A DNA stretch of 64,000 nucleotides from Rhabditophanes sp. KR3021 (lineage: Eukaryota; Nematoda; Chromadorea; Rhabditida; Alloionematidae), in contig CAUJLY010000006.1 in NCBI GenBank assembly GCA_963281155.1, positions 4,836,001 through 4,900,000 of the forward strand, given 5' to 3'. Below the pieces are notes generated by a model that saw nothing but the letters and a program-made list of their open reading frames with translations, was not told the DNA's origin and made no database searches. This document shows, one piece after another, positions 40,083-54,378 of this stretch (the first letter of the stretch is position 1; every line of letters begins with the position of its first letter). Position numbers and translations under genes: made by a program.

Positions 40083-43000
40083 AAGTTATGACGATGCCAA
40101 AACAATTTGTTATTATTGCGCTTTAATTGAAAAAGAATTAGTTTGATTAAGTTGTGTATCGAATACATAAATATATTTAGATAGTAAGTGTATTAATGTG
40201 ATAGTTTGATGTAAAATTATGTAGTTGAAAGCAATTAGAAATGTGGTTTGGGACAATTTGATATAGAAACAAATAATTGTTTTTATTATGACAGAAATTA
40301 TACGTGATGTTATGAATATTGTAGGTGGTAAAATCTAAGGCTAATGCTCTCTCGTCCAGTATATATTATTGAAAAATCAACATCATACAATTATTCAAAC
40401 TGATATACTCTAAAACTATTGAGTATTATCACTTTTGTTGATATATAAAAAAATAAATATTAATATAAAATTACGGTCGCCAAGCAACATTGTTGTCGCT
40501 AATAAATTTTAAAATATGTGACGCTCATTTCATGAAAAAATATACATTAAGAGAATACTAGAATCTATAGAGAACGTATGAAAAGAAATTGAGGCAACAT
40601 ATTTTTAGTGTATCTATTTTTTCCATAGCAGGTAGTTGGTCTTTCCTCTAATAATACGCATAATATCTTATACTGACTACAATAGCAGCACTTGGATTAT
40701 AAATTTAGATAAAAGTCTTAATAACTATACGTTTTTTATTATCAAATTTTGTCACTTCTATCTTATACATAAATAACATAGACAAAACATAAGCATATAC
40801 ATTTCCATTCATCAACTCGATACTGACTTAAACTAATATACTTGATGCGCTTCTTTTTTTAAATTTCCACGTTAAAGTAACGAAAAAACTTTGATTCAAC
40901 ATTCGAAGGTTATATTTACAAGAGCCATGTGATAATATTAGTAATTTTATCAATACACAATCACTAATTAAAAATGAAATTTGAAAAATAAGAAGAAAAA
41001 TTAAAAGCAAAATGTTCGTAATTGATTTGATTAAAAATTGCATCTGAGATAATACAACAGTGTAATGGTTTTGCCTCTTATCGCCAATAAAAATGATAGT
41101 CTTATTTAGAGTGATTGTAATACACAAAGGTATAAATTTTTTATCAATGTGCTTCTAACTATCTCTTGATAACTAAATAGATATCTTTTTTATTAAAAAT
41201 ATTGTTAATATATAAATGAAAGCAAGATGGAATTATTAGCATATTTATAGCATCTACACAATAATATCGTCAGATTAAAGTGTTTTTCCAGAAAACTTTT
41301 TGATAAACACCTTTGGCATAGATATCTTACTAAATTTTAGAAAGAACGTGTACAACTTTTGTTAATAATTAATTTTTATTAAATTGTTAATTAAAAATTT
41401 GTTTAGATATTTGACTGTGTTTATTTCTGCTCATTTAACACAAGTAATAAGTATTTAAAACAATTTCAATCTATATATTATAATTTAATATTTAAACTTT
41501 GGGAACAAGGAAAAAACAATATAGAAAATTTGGGAATGGTCCTTATATGCTATTGACGATTAGAAATATTAATGTGTTCTTTTCAATGAAATTTATTCGC
41601 TGATTTTTATTGACCACCTTTTTTAGTTTCCTTGATTTTGCAAGATGTTAAGACCCATCCTTTGTTATTGGAACGACACCTTCATACATCACTTTGTACC
41701 TTTAACCGATGCTTTCATCCACCTCTTAGTTATTTCAATTAGTATTGTTACTTTAAAGTTATGCATAAATAAACAAATTTTGAGTCTGTATAAATTTTAG
41801 AAACACTTTAAAATGCTATGATTGTTGTTGACATTCAATTTGAGCGCAAATGTACTATTCTCCTTGCAGTTCATTGCTTCAGTATCATGCTAGTAAAATG
41901 AAATTTTTACCAAGAATAGTAAAAATGAAAAACCTTACATAACTTACGCAACGCAATAATTGAAATATATTTATTTTTAATAAACATATGTTGAATGACA
42001 ATGTTTCTGTAATTCTACAATGCATTAACTATTTAACTTTCAAACAAAAGCAGATAAATTTGACAAAATGTTAAAAGCTTTATTTGATTATGGGTCTGAT
42101 TAAACTTTTTATTTAAACCATTAGATCCATAGTAAATTAATACATTATACAATTTATAGTCAACAAAGCAAAAATAAAATAGGACTTAATGGCTTTTCTC
42201 TCTGAGAATCACCCATAGTTGAATAATGTGCTATTATATTTCTCTAATTATAACTCCATTAATTGCCAGATTTTATGACTTTATTTTTGCGAGCCGTTTA
42301 TATGATATGATATTTATGCAAAATTATCAATATGTTGATCTAAAGATAGACTTGTAAATAGACTTAAAATATATTTTCATATTAATATATGTATTTAAAA
42401 TATATTTAATGATCTGTTCGTAATTTTGCCCCATCTTCATCACTTTTTATTTTATATTTTTCTGACTGTCTATATCAAATCACATTATCATATAACGCAG
42501 CTTAATAATAATTTGGATCATAGTGTTTGTATAATGAGTCAAAAGCAATGCGGATATATGTATATTTTTTAGTTGTAGATTGAATTATTGACAAAATTTT
42601 ATTACCATTCAAATTTATCTACAGCGATGACTTTAATATAATATTTTTCTTTGCTTTACAAACAATTGTCTTCCTCTTATTCATTTTTACATTATCAAGA
42701 AATTTCATTCTAATAATCTTGAAAATAATATATTCAAGTATTCACGCATTATTCGAATAAATATGCATTTACAACCTCACCGCCATAGGTCTTACTTAAT
42801 ATTTAAACGTCTTGATTATGCATATTTTTAAAACCATTTTTTATTGAATCCATTTTTACTAACAAATTATTCTTAAACAAGAGATGTTGTCTACTCAACA
42901 TTTATCTTTCATTTATTGTATATTTATTTTATTCAACGCTTGCTATCCATCTTACTTTTATTTGAAAGCATATTATAGATTTTTAAAAGAAAAATTGAAA

Positions 43001-45087
43001 ACTACATTTGTTCATTTATTGTACACTATAAATGATACTGAACAAATGAGCTATTTATTTATTAGAGCATTGTCTCTTACATATAATAGTATCAATAAAT
43101 ACAGTTTCAGCTGGTTAGTGCGACATTTTTGAATTAGCGGCACTCTTTAACAAACCATAGGACGTGTAGTATCAACAAACTCTTTTTAGGAATATATGTA
43201 TATTTTGGTTGGCACGAAGCTGGGCTTCCGTTGTCCTATTTATATGCCATTTGACGACTTATTTTGACCAATGGTATGGATGGAAGAAACAAACTTTATC
43301 GTACATACTGATGAATAGCTACGATTGAAAGAAAGATGCCTGGCTACGAGTTTACATATATATTTGAGAGTATAGGAAAACCGACAAACCTAAAGATGTA
43401 CAGATAATGTTTAATCCTATTGAAAAGGAACCCTTCTGGTCTCAGTGTACTTGACCAAGACCTATTCATCCAATAATTTTTTCTTTTTCTTTACATTAGC
43501 ATCTTTCTTGGGCCGTATGCCTTACTCCATTTTACTCTAATATACTTTTGCCATTCTATCCAACATCTAAAGATTGCTCAGCAAGCACACAAACATTTTG
43601 ACTAACTACTTTTACTTGGTACACAAAATTAAATCCGCTGCGTTCAAACTAACTGTTATATTTTGCTATGCCTGTTTAAATGCCTTTCTTTTCATTCAAT
43701 TATTGGTTCTTTTATACTGATTAACTGTGCGTCGTAGTGCATTCGATATAGACATAAACATACGGCTAAATAAATAAGTTTACCTTTATTTTTTCTATTT
43801 TAAACTACATTCATTCACTAATTGTTATTAATGTCAATTGACATGTCCTTTCACAACCCATTTATTAAAGGTTATTATACAGGATAGTAAAATAGCGTTA
43901 TAATTGACAGTAGTTTCATTTTAGTAGCAACTTTTTTGGCTTGTTTATTTATTTTATGTAAATATCTCTATTGTCGCTATCATCTCGGCGTCTTTGAAGG
44001 CCGATTGTATATAGATGATGGCAATAATCGATAGGATGTGAACACCTTTGTTTTGCATGTTTTGTGATCTGTGTGCGCAAACATTGTTGTTTCGCTTACC
44101 TTAGTGCATATCTAAGTTTTATTTGGCTAATCAACATCACTGAACAATAACATTTTCATATTAAGTGAACTTCTTGTTGATGGTATTGACGATCCTTGCT
44201 TAATTATATATACGAATAGCTTATTTATTTACAAATCTGACTCCCCTTAACATAAACTATCATTGATAGTGGACGTATTACACATTTTATTTATAAAAAG
44301 ATATGCAAAAAACTTTTCACATACATTTACATGCATTTCGTATATGACACATTCAATATATTTCTTTTGTGTATTATTTTTAGTGAGGAGTCGCAAGAGA
44401 GACTTTGTAGAAGGTCTTTTACTCTAGCAATTGTTAAAATATACAATTTTGTGTGTTTCTCTATTACTGTGTTATACAATGTGTTGAGACTGATGATAAA
44501 ACGGAATGAACTCTTTTTAATCGCAGCATTGCAACAGCAACAAACACATAAATACACGTACATTTCCACCTTAATGTTTATAAACATTTTCATGTAAACT
44601 TTTTCTATTCACTTTATAAAACTTATTACTAGAAAGTTTCTTATCATTTAATCCTAACTCGAAAAGACATTATTTTCACTTTTTATCCTTTGATTAACAT
44701 TCAATTCAGCTAATCTATTATCTACTGCTCAAAACAGCCAAAAAGTTGAGACTCATTTTCCAAACCTTCCCAGATCATATGAATTGCTTTTAATTGCCTG
44801 TCTTTATCCTTGTAATTTACGCATTTATGATTTTTAAACAGACTAGTATCGATAGTATTTAACAATATCCACGACAAATTTACATTGACTGACATTTACG
44901 ATTAATTATTATCTCACGCAATTATTAATTCGAACTGCATCCAATTCTTATTGATAAACTATTTTTCGTTTTTTAGATTGTAACAATATCTTAAATTCGT
45001 TTTACATTTCAATCTACTAACGTGGATCAATTTCAAACTGTTAAGAGCCTACTGATCACTTACACATATTTTCTAGAATATTAAGAA

Positions 45088-47261
45088 ATGGGTATGTTTC
45101 CTTTTCACAAAGCAATTAATTTTGTCTATTTTATCAATATTTAGGCAAGAAGTGTCAAATTTGTAAGAAAAAATGTTCGGGTGATGTTTTGAAAGCGGAT
45201 GGTGACAAATATTTTCACATCTCATGTTTCACCTGCAAAAGTAAGTTAAATCCAGCATATTTTAAGTGATAAATGTGAAGTACCATGTTTAAAGTGCTTT
45301 CTTATTTGAAACAATCTTCTTTGATCGTACACGACTTTAATAATATTAATTTTAACAATAAAACAGATAAAAGCACTCGTAGCATTATAATCAAAACCCA
45401 TTACCAGAGTACTTGACTATTAAGATTGAGATCATTTTCCGAATCAAAACACATTAAAATTAATTTTTTAGCTTGCTCCCGTCCATTAACTGATACTGGT
45501 TTTTATTGCACCCAAGATGGAACATATTTATGTCCAGATGATTACAGGACCGTTGCACCACTAGCAACTGTTTCTGTCAAAGCTGAGGAAATAACTACAG
45601 GAAACACAAATAAAACTTCAGCAGATGTAAGAACATCTTCTCAAGCTGCCGCATTACCTATTCAATCATCAAATACATGTGCAGCTTGTGTGGAATCTTT
45701 GTCGACTGGCCAAGTATTGCTGGCTTTGGAGAAGCAATGGCACGTCTGGTGTTTCAAGTGTGCTGAATGTGATGCTGTTTTACAAGGAGAATATATGGCT
45801 CATGAAGATCAACCACTTTGTATCAGAGATTATCACAAGAAACATGGAGTTAGATGTTATGAATGTGAAAAATTCATTGCTGGTCGTGTATTGCAAGCCG
45901 GGGGATACAAATTTCATCCAACTTGTGCAAAATGCACCAGATGTGCTCAGCATTTCGGCGATGGTGAAGAAATGTACATGCAAGGGAATGAAATTTGGCA
46001 TCCATATTGTGAAACATCACAAACTACTGAAAATTTGGCACCATCCATGACATCCAAAGTTAACACCTTAACCAAAACATCGAAGGGACCAAAGTATCAA
46101 AGTTCTTTGGGGCAACATTTAATTTATATGTATTCTTTACCTGAAGCAGAAGACTCATCTTATCTTAAACACCCAATTTCACCACATCCACCGAAACCAG
46201 CCCAATTCCATACTCCAAGTGCTCCAATCAAAATCCGTAAATCCAGATTTTCCATGTTGAAAACTGGTATGCAGAGACTTACAGAGGATTTAGAACGTAA
46301 CATTCCTAGAGCTAAATCTCCTCATATGGACAATGAAGAACCAATTGAATTAGCCCATTATCCAGCAGCTCATGCACCGAACCCAGGAGAACCAGTTCCA
46401 ATTGAACGCGACGATTTCCCTGCCCCTCCATACCCATACGCAATTGAAGAATACAGAAGGCGGTTATCAACATCATCTGTTGAAAATGACAGTGATGATG
46501 ATGAATTTACTGACGATGACAGAATTGATGGAAACAAATTAAGAAGTGCCGTTGAACAATTGGATAAATTTGAAAAGGATTCCGGAATTGCACATGTCAT
46601 CAAACAAAATATCGAAGAAAGCCAAAAAAAACAAAAATTGCCCCTTCATTGGGATCCAAGAAATGCGTCAAGAACTGCTTCTGCTAAAAAAATGCCACAT
46701 TTAAAGTTTAGATATGATACTCCAATTAATGCTTCTCCCTCTCGTCATTTAAACAGACCCAAACCTTGGGTTTATTGGAGAGAAGGTGGTGGAACTGAAA
46801 GGCCAAACACAAACACTCTTCCCAACTTTCACATCCCAAATGGTGGGACACTAGGGAAAGCTGCAACTTTACCGGAAGGATATGGTTACCATGTATATGG
46901 AACTTCAATGGAACATTTAGATACTACAATTTCTTCACACTTCTCCAATCTTTCTCTCAATTCCGCAACACTTTCATCACATGGGTATTCTTCAAGGCAA
47001 AATACTCTAAATGGACAAGGAGACTTAAGAACAAATTTAAGGTCATCGCTTCCAGATATGTCGAAAAAAGTGAGCATTTACACTTTATCCGAGCTTCAAA
47101 CAACCAACAAGGACTTGCCAGGTGAAGTAGATAGGATGCATTTGGAAAGACATTTAGTGAGAGAAGATTTTGAGGAAATATTCAAGATGACTCCAATTGA
47201 ATTTTACAAGTTACCAGAATGGAAACGGATTAATTTGAAAAGAAAAGTTAAACTTTTTTAA
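45088..47261 (+). CDS. unc-115: abLIM / UNC-115 actin-binding LIM protein
   Basis: Exon 1 holds only ATGG (45088-45091), exon 2 is 45145-45240 and exon 3 is 45472-47261; together they encode 629 residues. LIM 1 (CQICKKKCSGDVLKADGDKY onward) spans the exon 2/3 join. LIM 2 begins CAACVESL and LIM 3 begins CYECEKFIAGRVLQAGG and ends GEEMYMQGNEIWHPYC. Three LIM domains match UNC-115, while vertebrate abLIM has four. The middle is a long Pro/Ser-rich and acidic region. The C terminus is a villin headpiece, EDFEEIFKMTPIEFYKLPEW and ending KRKVKLF, which binds F-actin. UNC-115 links Rac signalling to actin in growth cones and axon guidance. A TTTTCTAG acceptor lies 14 nt before the ATG. Confidence 0.94.
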
Positions 47262-50200
47262 ATGTTTTTCATAATTTACCAAATTTGTTCCCGGTTTCAT
47301 TTCTAACTTTTAATAATGACAACAAAGAAACTTTGAACAGTTTCCGAGAATTGTGTTAGTCTCGCTAATTTTTTAGTTTCAAAAATTGCTAAACAGCTTA
47401 TAGTACAAAAAAATCATCCAACTTGTCAAAACCATATTTCCAACTTTTATCTTCATCATATAGTATCGCTAAATATAAATCAGCTGCTGTTAACATTTAT
47501 GAAATGTTTACAAGAACCGCCACAAAAGCTGCTTTTGTACGGCGATATATGCCCACATTATATAACTATTTAATCAAAACTTTTGTTCGTACAACCAACC
47601 TTCAAGAGCTATCTATACGAATTAAATATTTGTTGCCGCTATAAAATCATTTGTAATCAAAATATACTCAAATGTTCCGTCCACAAAAATTAAGTTTGCT
47701 TACCCGTTTAAGAATTATAAATAAGTCAAAAAACTTAAATTTTATTTTCAACATTCATTAATCAATCATTTGTCCAGCAAAGTCAAAAAACAACTTATAA
47801 ATCATTCAAAAAAAGTTAGCTTAACATATTACAAATTTTCAACATTAATTTAAGCCATTTATATCAATTGTCATTTTTTATATACTTGAATATGATTTGG
47901 ATTTAAATAGTGATGCTCATAAAATATATTAAATAATGCATTTCATTTTCTAATAATAATCATTCTAATTAATAAGAAACGTGATGGCAGCGTTTTGATC
48001 TTTACAATTATATTACTATCAGTTAAAAAGTTTTTTACAAAATTTAAAACTTGATATTCTGTTGCAATTATGAATTTGTCTATCACTTTCATTAAATTAA
48101 AATCACTACAAGTAATATTTCACATGTTTGCATTGCAAAATTATTGCTGATCACGCAAATGCTGATAGATAATTGTTTACATTATACTCAATTATTCAAA
48201 GGTTTGATCCATCATTTTACATATTACCTTTTATCTCCTGACATGTTGATGTTTGTTTAGACAAACGTTCCGGTTATCTTTGTTCATGGGCATTGATTAT
48301 TGAGTATGGGTGCAATCAATGTTAGGTACCCTCGTTTATTAACGTCATCTGATCATTTGACGATCTTTTTCAAGCTTCATTAGCAAAGTTATACCCTTCC
48401 CATTCATTTGCAAAATCCACAATAAGGGATCACAACGCAAATCATGTGATATTTTCGACATTTTTACCAATAACGTTAAGAAAGTTTTTGCCTCAAGCTT
48501 TTTATTCATTTCTAAAGGAGGGGTTTTAGGCTGTTGATTTTGTATTAGAAACAGTGCACATTTTTGCTTTTATTTTGTTATCGCTACACTTTTTGTTTTA
48601 TTGTTATTCATAAGATTTTGTGGTGTGATCAAAGCAATGGAGGAAGAAGTTTTTTTCTGATCAGCTGATTGAATGTTTATTTTATTTTTAATTCCGTCTG
48701 ATAATCTGATATTAAGTTAAATGTTTAAATGATAATCTTTTTGAACTGACTTCTAATCATAAAACCATTAAAATGCATATAATATATCAAATGGCATAAT
48801 TGTTTTGAGACACTAATGTTACAATAATGTTTACCTATGAAAGCAAATAAGGCATGAAACAATATATACATTTACTATATTGCCCGTGCTTGATAAAAAT
48901 AACAATTTGTCTATGATTTGTATAAAATGAAATCGTAAAAATGAGAAGAAAGTGAATCTAAACTTTCACTCAAAGTAAAGTTTAATAGACACTTTTGTGT
49001 GTAGTAATAGTATTGTATACAATAAATAGATTCTTTTCTTAATAATATTTTCCTATATGTATTTATTTATATCTAATATGTTAGGCTTAATAATAAACGA
49101 TATATTTAGTCACGTGAAGACGATATACAACAAACCATCAATTGATATACATATCGAAAAAGTAAAAATAAATCTTTTTGAGCATATATAAATTTACTTT
49201 TGTCTCCTTTACATCGACAACATTTCTTTGGTAATTATTTCTACTCAGATTAATACTTATTGGATCTAATATGCACATGAATTATCATAAGTGTTAAAGT
49301 TACTTTCAAACATGGCACAAAATGTGTACTTCAACTTTGTCTCTTTACTTCATTTTGGTCCCGAATTCTTCTATTTTTTATAAAAGCAGAGCATTTTGTT
49401 GTTGTCTAGATTTGACCTTTAAAGCTATGGGAAAGTCTTTTCCATTATTTGCCTAAATTATCAAACAAGCATTTATTAAGTTGATTTGGTTTAGATAAAT
49501 AAAAACAACGTAATATTAAAGAACTAGGCATTCTATCACTATTCGACGTTGTTTGCTTATATATTTTTTTTCGGTTGTTTTGGATAAAACATTATTTTGA
49601 CAAATTAGTATTATTGGCCATATTTTACTTAAATAGTGAACATTTTGTTTCAGTAAATATACCTGATTTATTCTATTTGAATATAAATTATTAGTATAAC
49701 ATTTTGTATCTTATTTTGATGATTACTACTGGCAAGCATCAAATGTGAAAATACAAGTGCTAATTTATCCTTGTTCAGCTAGTCTCATGATAACTCATTT
49801 ATCAACTCTGCTTCTTCTTACTTCATCGAAGAGCCCGTTATTCCCTTATACTAACACCAAAGTTTCATATTAATTTTAAATATATTAGTAAAAGGGAAAG
49901 CATTTTATTGGACCACATACTAATAATGAAAACATAGGTTCAATTTACGTATCCGTCGTTGGATTACCATTGAAAAGTTGTATCTCTTCTTATTAACACA
50001 AACGTACACGCCATTTTCATATTTGACAAATATGCAGTACTACTATTTTTAGTAATTTTCGGATATATGTTTGATAAATACCAATTTTATTACAATTTCA
50101 AAATGCTGTGTTTATTGCGTAAAGATAAGCATTAACACTCCACTAAATGCAGTTAACTTATGCTATAATTTTGAAGTAAATATATATTTTAGTTTTACAA

Positions 50201-50625
50201 AGTCTTACTGATGCAATTAAATATTTTTGTCCAAGTCATTAAATGTTTTAATCACATAAGATCACTTGCTATTGTTGTGATTTATGATATAAATTTATTT
50301 GAATGTTGATAAACACATTGTCGCTTTTAAAAATGTATCAATTACACCGAAATTTGTCTATAGGCATATAGATATGTATTCTTTGATGATTTATTTGTTT
50401 TAATATTTGTAAAAGATTAATAAAAATTGTTTATGAAAATAAATATTATTTAAATTTGTTATTTAAGGACCAACAAAATATATTCAGTTATTTAAAAATT
50501 GAGACAAAGTAAAGCAGACTATTATAAAAAAGAATATCTAATCAGTTTTGTCATACACTTGTGTTTTGGACATAATCATTGATGCAAACAATTCTCACAC
50601 ATTTCTAAATACAAGTACAAGAGCA
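47262..50625. other. Intergenic region between unc-115 and coel-1
   Basis: The first ~500 nt are probably unc-115 3' UTR, including a 73-codon frame (47423-47644) without recognisable features. The rest is AT-rich without supported features. Confidence 0.55.
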
Positions 50626-52060
50626 ATGTCTTCTTCTTCATCTGGCGGCTTGACTTCAGATGAGGACATTCATTATTCGGACGAATCTGATTGTGACAAT
50701 TCAAATGACGAAAGTTTTGTATTCCAAATGGAAAAAAAGTACCTGGATAACGAGGAAGCTTTGGAATTTATAGAAATGGTAAAATAGTCTATTATAAAAT
50801 AAATGATATACATATAAATATTTTTTGCAGTTTGGTATCAGTCCTTGTCATTTAGCAGTGAAGCATTGCTTAGAACTTGTAATTTTGAACAGAACAAATA
50901 TCAGTTGCATTGGGAACGAAGAAAGATTTGCTTCAATGGTTAAAAATGTTTGCGATTTAGATTTAGGCTGGAACAATATACATGAATGGAAGTTTTTATT
51001 AGTAGCTCTGCAGCACTTGCCTTTGCTCCAATGCTTAAATATTAGTTATAATCCTTTGCCAATATATATTGAAAATCCTTTGCCAAAATGCGATTTACTA
51101 AACACTCTCATCTTAAATGGATCAAACCTTCCTATGACAACATTGTCAAAACTGATATCATTCTTTCCAAATATAAACGAATTACACTTATCAGACAATG
51201 ATTTTAATAACTTGTTGGATGATACTAGTTCAAATATATATTCTAACAAACTTAGTATTATACATTTAAACTGTTGTCATCTTAAAAGCTGGACAACAGC
51301 ACTTCAAATTTTGTGTCATTTTCAAAACCTTCAAAACGTATACTTGTCGGGTAACGATTTCAAGACTATAACCTCTAAATGTGACAATCTTATATTATCA
51401 ACACCAATAATATTGAAAAATGTACAATTACTATGTCTATCTGAATGCAAAATTAATTCCTGGCAAAGTATTGAGGTTCTAAGTTCATTACCCGCTTTGT
51501 CGACTTTAAAATTGACAATGAACCCAATAATGAATATCTCATCTTACAATGATAGTGCTTCATTATTAATTGCACGTATGCCAAATCTATCAGTATTAAA
51601 TGGTACATCTATCACTTTAGAACAAAGAATCGTTTCCGAACGGTTTTTTATCAGACATTATTATGATAAACCTAATAAAAATGGAAATGTGCTATATAAC
51701 AATTTGGTAGAAAAACACGGGAATCTCCAACAACTAGCATCAATCGATCTTTCACCCCAAATGACAGCAAATGTATTTTTGACAATTGATGAGAGTGAAA
51801 CGGAGATACCAGTTCATATTAATTTGAATAAAACAGTTCATGCTTTAATGCGTTACGCTGAAAAAGTATCTGGTATTAATGTATCTAAAATGAGACTGTT
51901 TCATTTTAACATCGCTGTTTCGGAACTCGGTCCAACTGAATTGCGTTCACCGAACCAAGAATTAAAGTACCTAAAAATAGAAAATGGAGATAAGATTATG
52001 ATCCAACCGAAAATGATTATACCAACTAAGAAAAGAACTGTTAGCCAAAACTTTCATTAA
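50626..52060 (+). CDS. coel-1: Tubulin cofactor E-like protein (TBCEL / COEL-1)
   Basis: Exons 50626-50778 and 50831-52060 encode 460 residues. After an acidic Ser-rich start come leucine-rich repeats (LDLGWNNIHEW, LNISYNPLPI, LHLSDNDFNN, VYLSGNDFKT, LCLSECKINSW, LKLTMNPIMN). The last ~90 residues look like a ubiquitin-like domain (VFLTIDESETEIPVHINLNK to LKIENGDKIMI). The N-terminal CAP-Gly domain of true cofactor E is absent, which marks the E-like family. Vertebrate E-like destabilises tubulin and promotes its degradation. The ATG at 50626 was preferred over an upstream in-frame one at 50548 because the protein from 50626 has the normal start. AATAAA is at 52158. Confidence 0.85.
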
Positions 52061-52581
52061 TGCTATGTATTATCTGCATATAGTTTCAACACATTTACAC
52101 TTTGATTTAATCTTTTCACTATACTTAATTTGACAAACCAGTTTTTATAATTGAGTGAATAAAAACATGATATTATATATCAGCTAATCTAATTTTTTTG
52201 CTTTTTTTGTTTTAGCATATACCAATAATTCGGTTGACTTCAATGATTAGATTAAATTATTATATTCAGTCATTTAATGTCGAGGCCTCTTTTTAACGAT
52301 GTATGTATTAGACCTGCATTTTAATGGTAATGTAAACAATAAGCTTTGTATATTTATGTAATTTGGTAAAGAAATAATGGTTGAAAATATATAATGCGTA
52401 TAGTTCAACAAAAGCAAACTTTAAAGAATTTGTATTATTTTTAGTTTTATTTTATATTCTCAAAACGATATTGAATTGTATGCAATAGTTGTTGGTAGGC
52501 AGTATATATAGAGTTGATTAAATACAAAGCGGCCAAGGCACTTAATTATAATTGCAGCTAAATTTTAAGGAATCCTAATTA
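52061..52581. other. Spacer between coel-1 and rme-4
   Basis: It holds the coel-1 3' end (AATAAA at 52158-52163) and about 400 nt before rme-4, longer than typical operon spacing. A TTGCAG acceptor lies about 25 nt before the rme-4 ATG. Confidence 0.55.
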
Positions 52582-54330
52582 ATGGTAGCTTCATCGCGGT
52601 TAAAACCATCTCCAGACCATTTACTAGATGTTTTTGTTGAGGTTGGTTTCTTTCCGGAATCAAATGGTGACGTGTCAAAAGACGCTTTGTATATATACCC
52701 TTCTACCTATAATGAATCATCTATCTTAAACAACATAAAGCAATTTTGCTTTCCTTGGAAATCACCGCAAAGTCAATCTTCGACCATTCAATTGTTTACC
52801 TTTGTACTCACTGATGGTCAAGGTTATTACACATATGGATATTGTAGATTTAATCCGACTAGCAATACTTGTATTTGCTTATTGAGGTATGTCATAATAA
52901 TAGTTTACATTAAATACAAAACATTTATTTAGTTCGCTTCCATGGCACAACTTCTATTATAAGTTGCTTAATTTTATATCTGAAATTATAAATAATGGAG
53001 AAAAGGACGAATTAAATGAGATACTGCAAGTATTGCATGACTATGGGTTACCGCCACAAGGATCAATTGTCAAATTAGATGCTGGGGAATTAGGCAAAAT
53101 AGAAATTGGTATTCCATTCCCAGGCGCTTTAGAATCAATGCAAAATGATAAGTTTTTGATGGAATTCTATAATGCAATGGAAGAAAAAGATATGATTAAG
53201 TATTACAATGGGTATTTTGCATATATTTTCGTTACAACTAACACGCATATATTTGTTTAGATTATTGAAAGAACGGAGAGTCATCATTACAGGAACAAAA
53301 ATGAGTCAAATATGTGCATGTTGTTTTGCGGTTGATCATCTATTATACCCTTTCAATTGGCAGAATCTTTTTATTCCAATCCTCCCACATTCGCTGCTCA
53401 ATTATTTGAGGTATGGTTGTTTTATTTACCATTTATATATATTTTAGTGCTCCGATGCCATTTATTATGGGTGTTCATAAATCCACATTTGACTCGATTA
53501 GAGCTTCGGAAATTAGTGAAGCTATCATTTATGATATTGATAAAAAACTATTTTCAACACCGTTCGAAAAAGACGTCCTACCTCCGAAGTTAAATAGTTT
53601 TTTAAAAAGTGAATTAAATTACTTAGCTGACAACTTTTTGACTGAATCATTAACAAGAGTCTTTTTGCGGGCTAATGTTTTATTGTTTGGACGCTACAGA
53701 CAAGGATTAAAAAAAGCCGATGGCTCTTCAATTGTTTCTTGGAATAGAAATATATTTATTGAAGCACAGCATAATGTAATAAAAGAATTTTCAATTGCAT
53801 TGCTAGGAAAAGATGGTGTCCAATATTTTGAAAGATTCGTTGATGAACGAGTTTCGCTTTTAAATGAGGGGCTTTCAATTAATGATGAATTTGAAAAGGA
53901 ATTTTGTCGGTTAGATAACAACACGGGCAAGATATTTAACAAATCTGGTAAAGACATGTTTGACAAGACAATTAGCAATTTTAAGCAAACAATATCTCAA
54001 ATTACAAAGCAGGATGGGAAAAGTGTAGTTAAAAAATGGACGGCCAAAGCACACAAAAGGAGAACTGCGTCACCAATTTGTTCTTCTCCTGTAATTATAT
54101 CCTCTAGCAACCCGTCCAGTTCTCCAGTATCTCAATTATCGAGTAGTTCCTCAAATTCTTCTCACCCTAATTCAAATAGAGAAAGCGGAATATTTGCTTC
54201 GAATAGTGATAATATTATAGAAGATTTGATATCTTTTGATACGATACCAATGGTTCCATCACAACCACCACCTGTTTTATCTCCAAATGAAACTATTAAA
54301 AGAAGACAAAACTGGGAAATGTTCGAATAA
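52582..54330 (+). CDS. rme-4: DENN-domain Rab35 exchange factor RME-4 (connecdenn)
   Basis: Exons 52582-52886, 52933-53211, 53261-53410 and 53448-54330 encode 538 residues. Upstream DENN: LLDVFVEVGFFPES, YYTYGYCRF, CICLLSSLPWHNFYYKLL. Core DENN: LKERRVIITGTKMSQICACC, LLYPFNWQNLFIPILPHSLL, SAPMPFIMGVH. Downstream DENN: LTRVFLRANVLLFGRYRQGL and FSIALLG. Splicing each intron restores the motif across the join (YLS/APMPF). Connecdenns activate Rab35 on clathrin-coated vesicles; in C. elegans RME-4 supports yolk receptor recycling with RAB-35. The tail holds LISFD, a clathrin-box match, and ends NWEMFE, a WxxF-type AP-2 motif. The stop codon overlaps AATAAA (54326). Confidence 0.92.
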
Positions 54331-54337
54331 ATTTATT
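54326..54337. terminator. Palindromic poly(A) signal serving two converging genes
   Basis: AATAAATTTATT gives AATAAA on both strands. On plus it overlaps the rme-4 stop codon (a second AATAAA is at 54343). On minus it lies 42 nt past the Kv channel stop. Confidence 0.6.
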
Positions 54338-54378
54338 GTAAAAATAAAGTCATCTTGTTTAAAATTATCTAACTTTTA

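Larger units (their letters stand above)
38258..45087. other. Large intergenic region between sur-6 and unc-115
   Basis: 6.8 kb between two divergent 5' ends, without a supported gene. It contains an E2F-like site (39504), a full CRE (40075) and a GC-richer stretch at 43200-43450 with broken, coding-like frames. It is probably regulatory DNA for unc-115 and sur-6. Confidence 0.5.

Noticed and set aside
43200..43450. GC-richer stretch with coding-like pieces in several frames
   Set aside because: Pieces could not be joined into one protein and none matches a family; possibly a relic or regulatory DNA.
44327..44597. 88-codon open frames on both strands over the same bases
   Set aside because: Mirror-image openness on both strands indicates composition, not coding; upstream region of unc-115.
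47423..47644. 73-codon frame after unc-115
   Set aside because: Probably 3' UTR; no family features.
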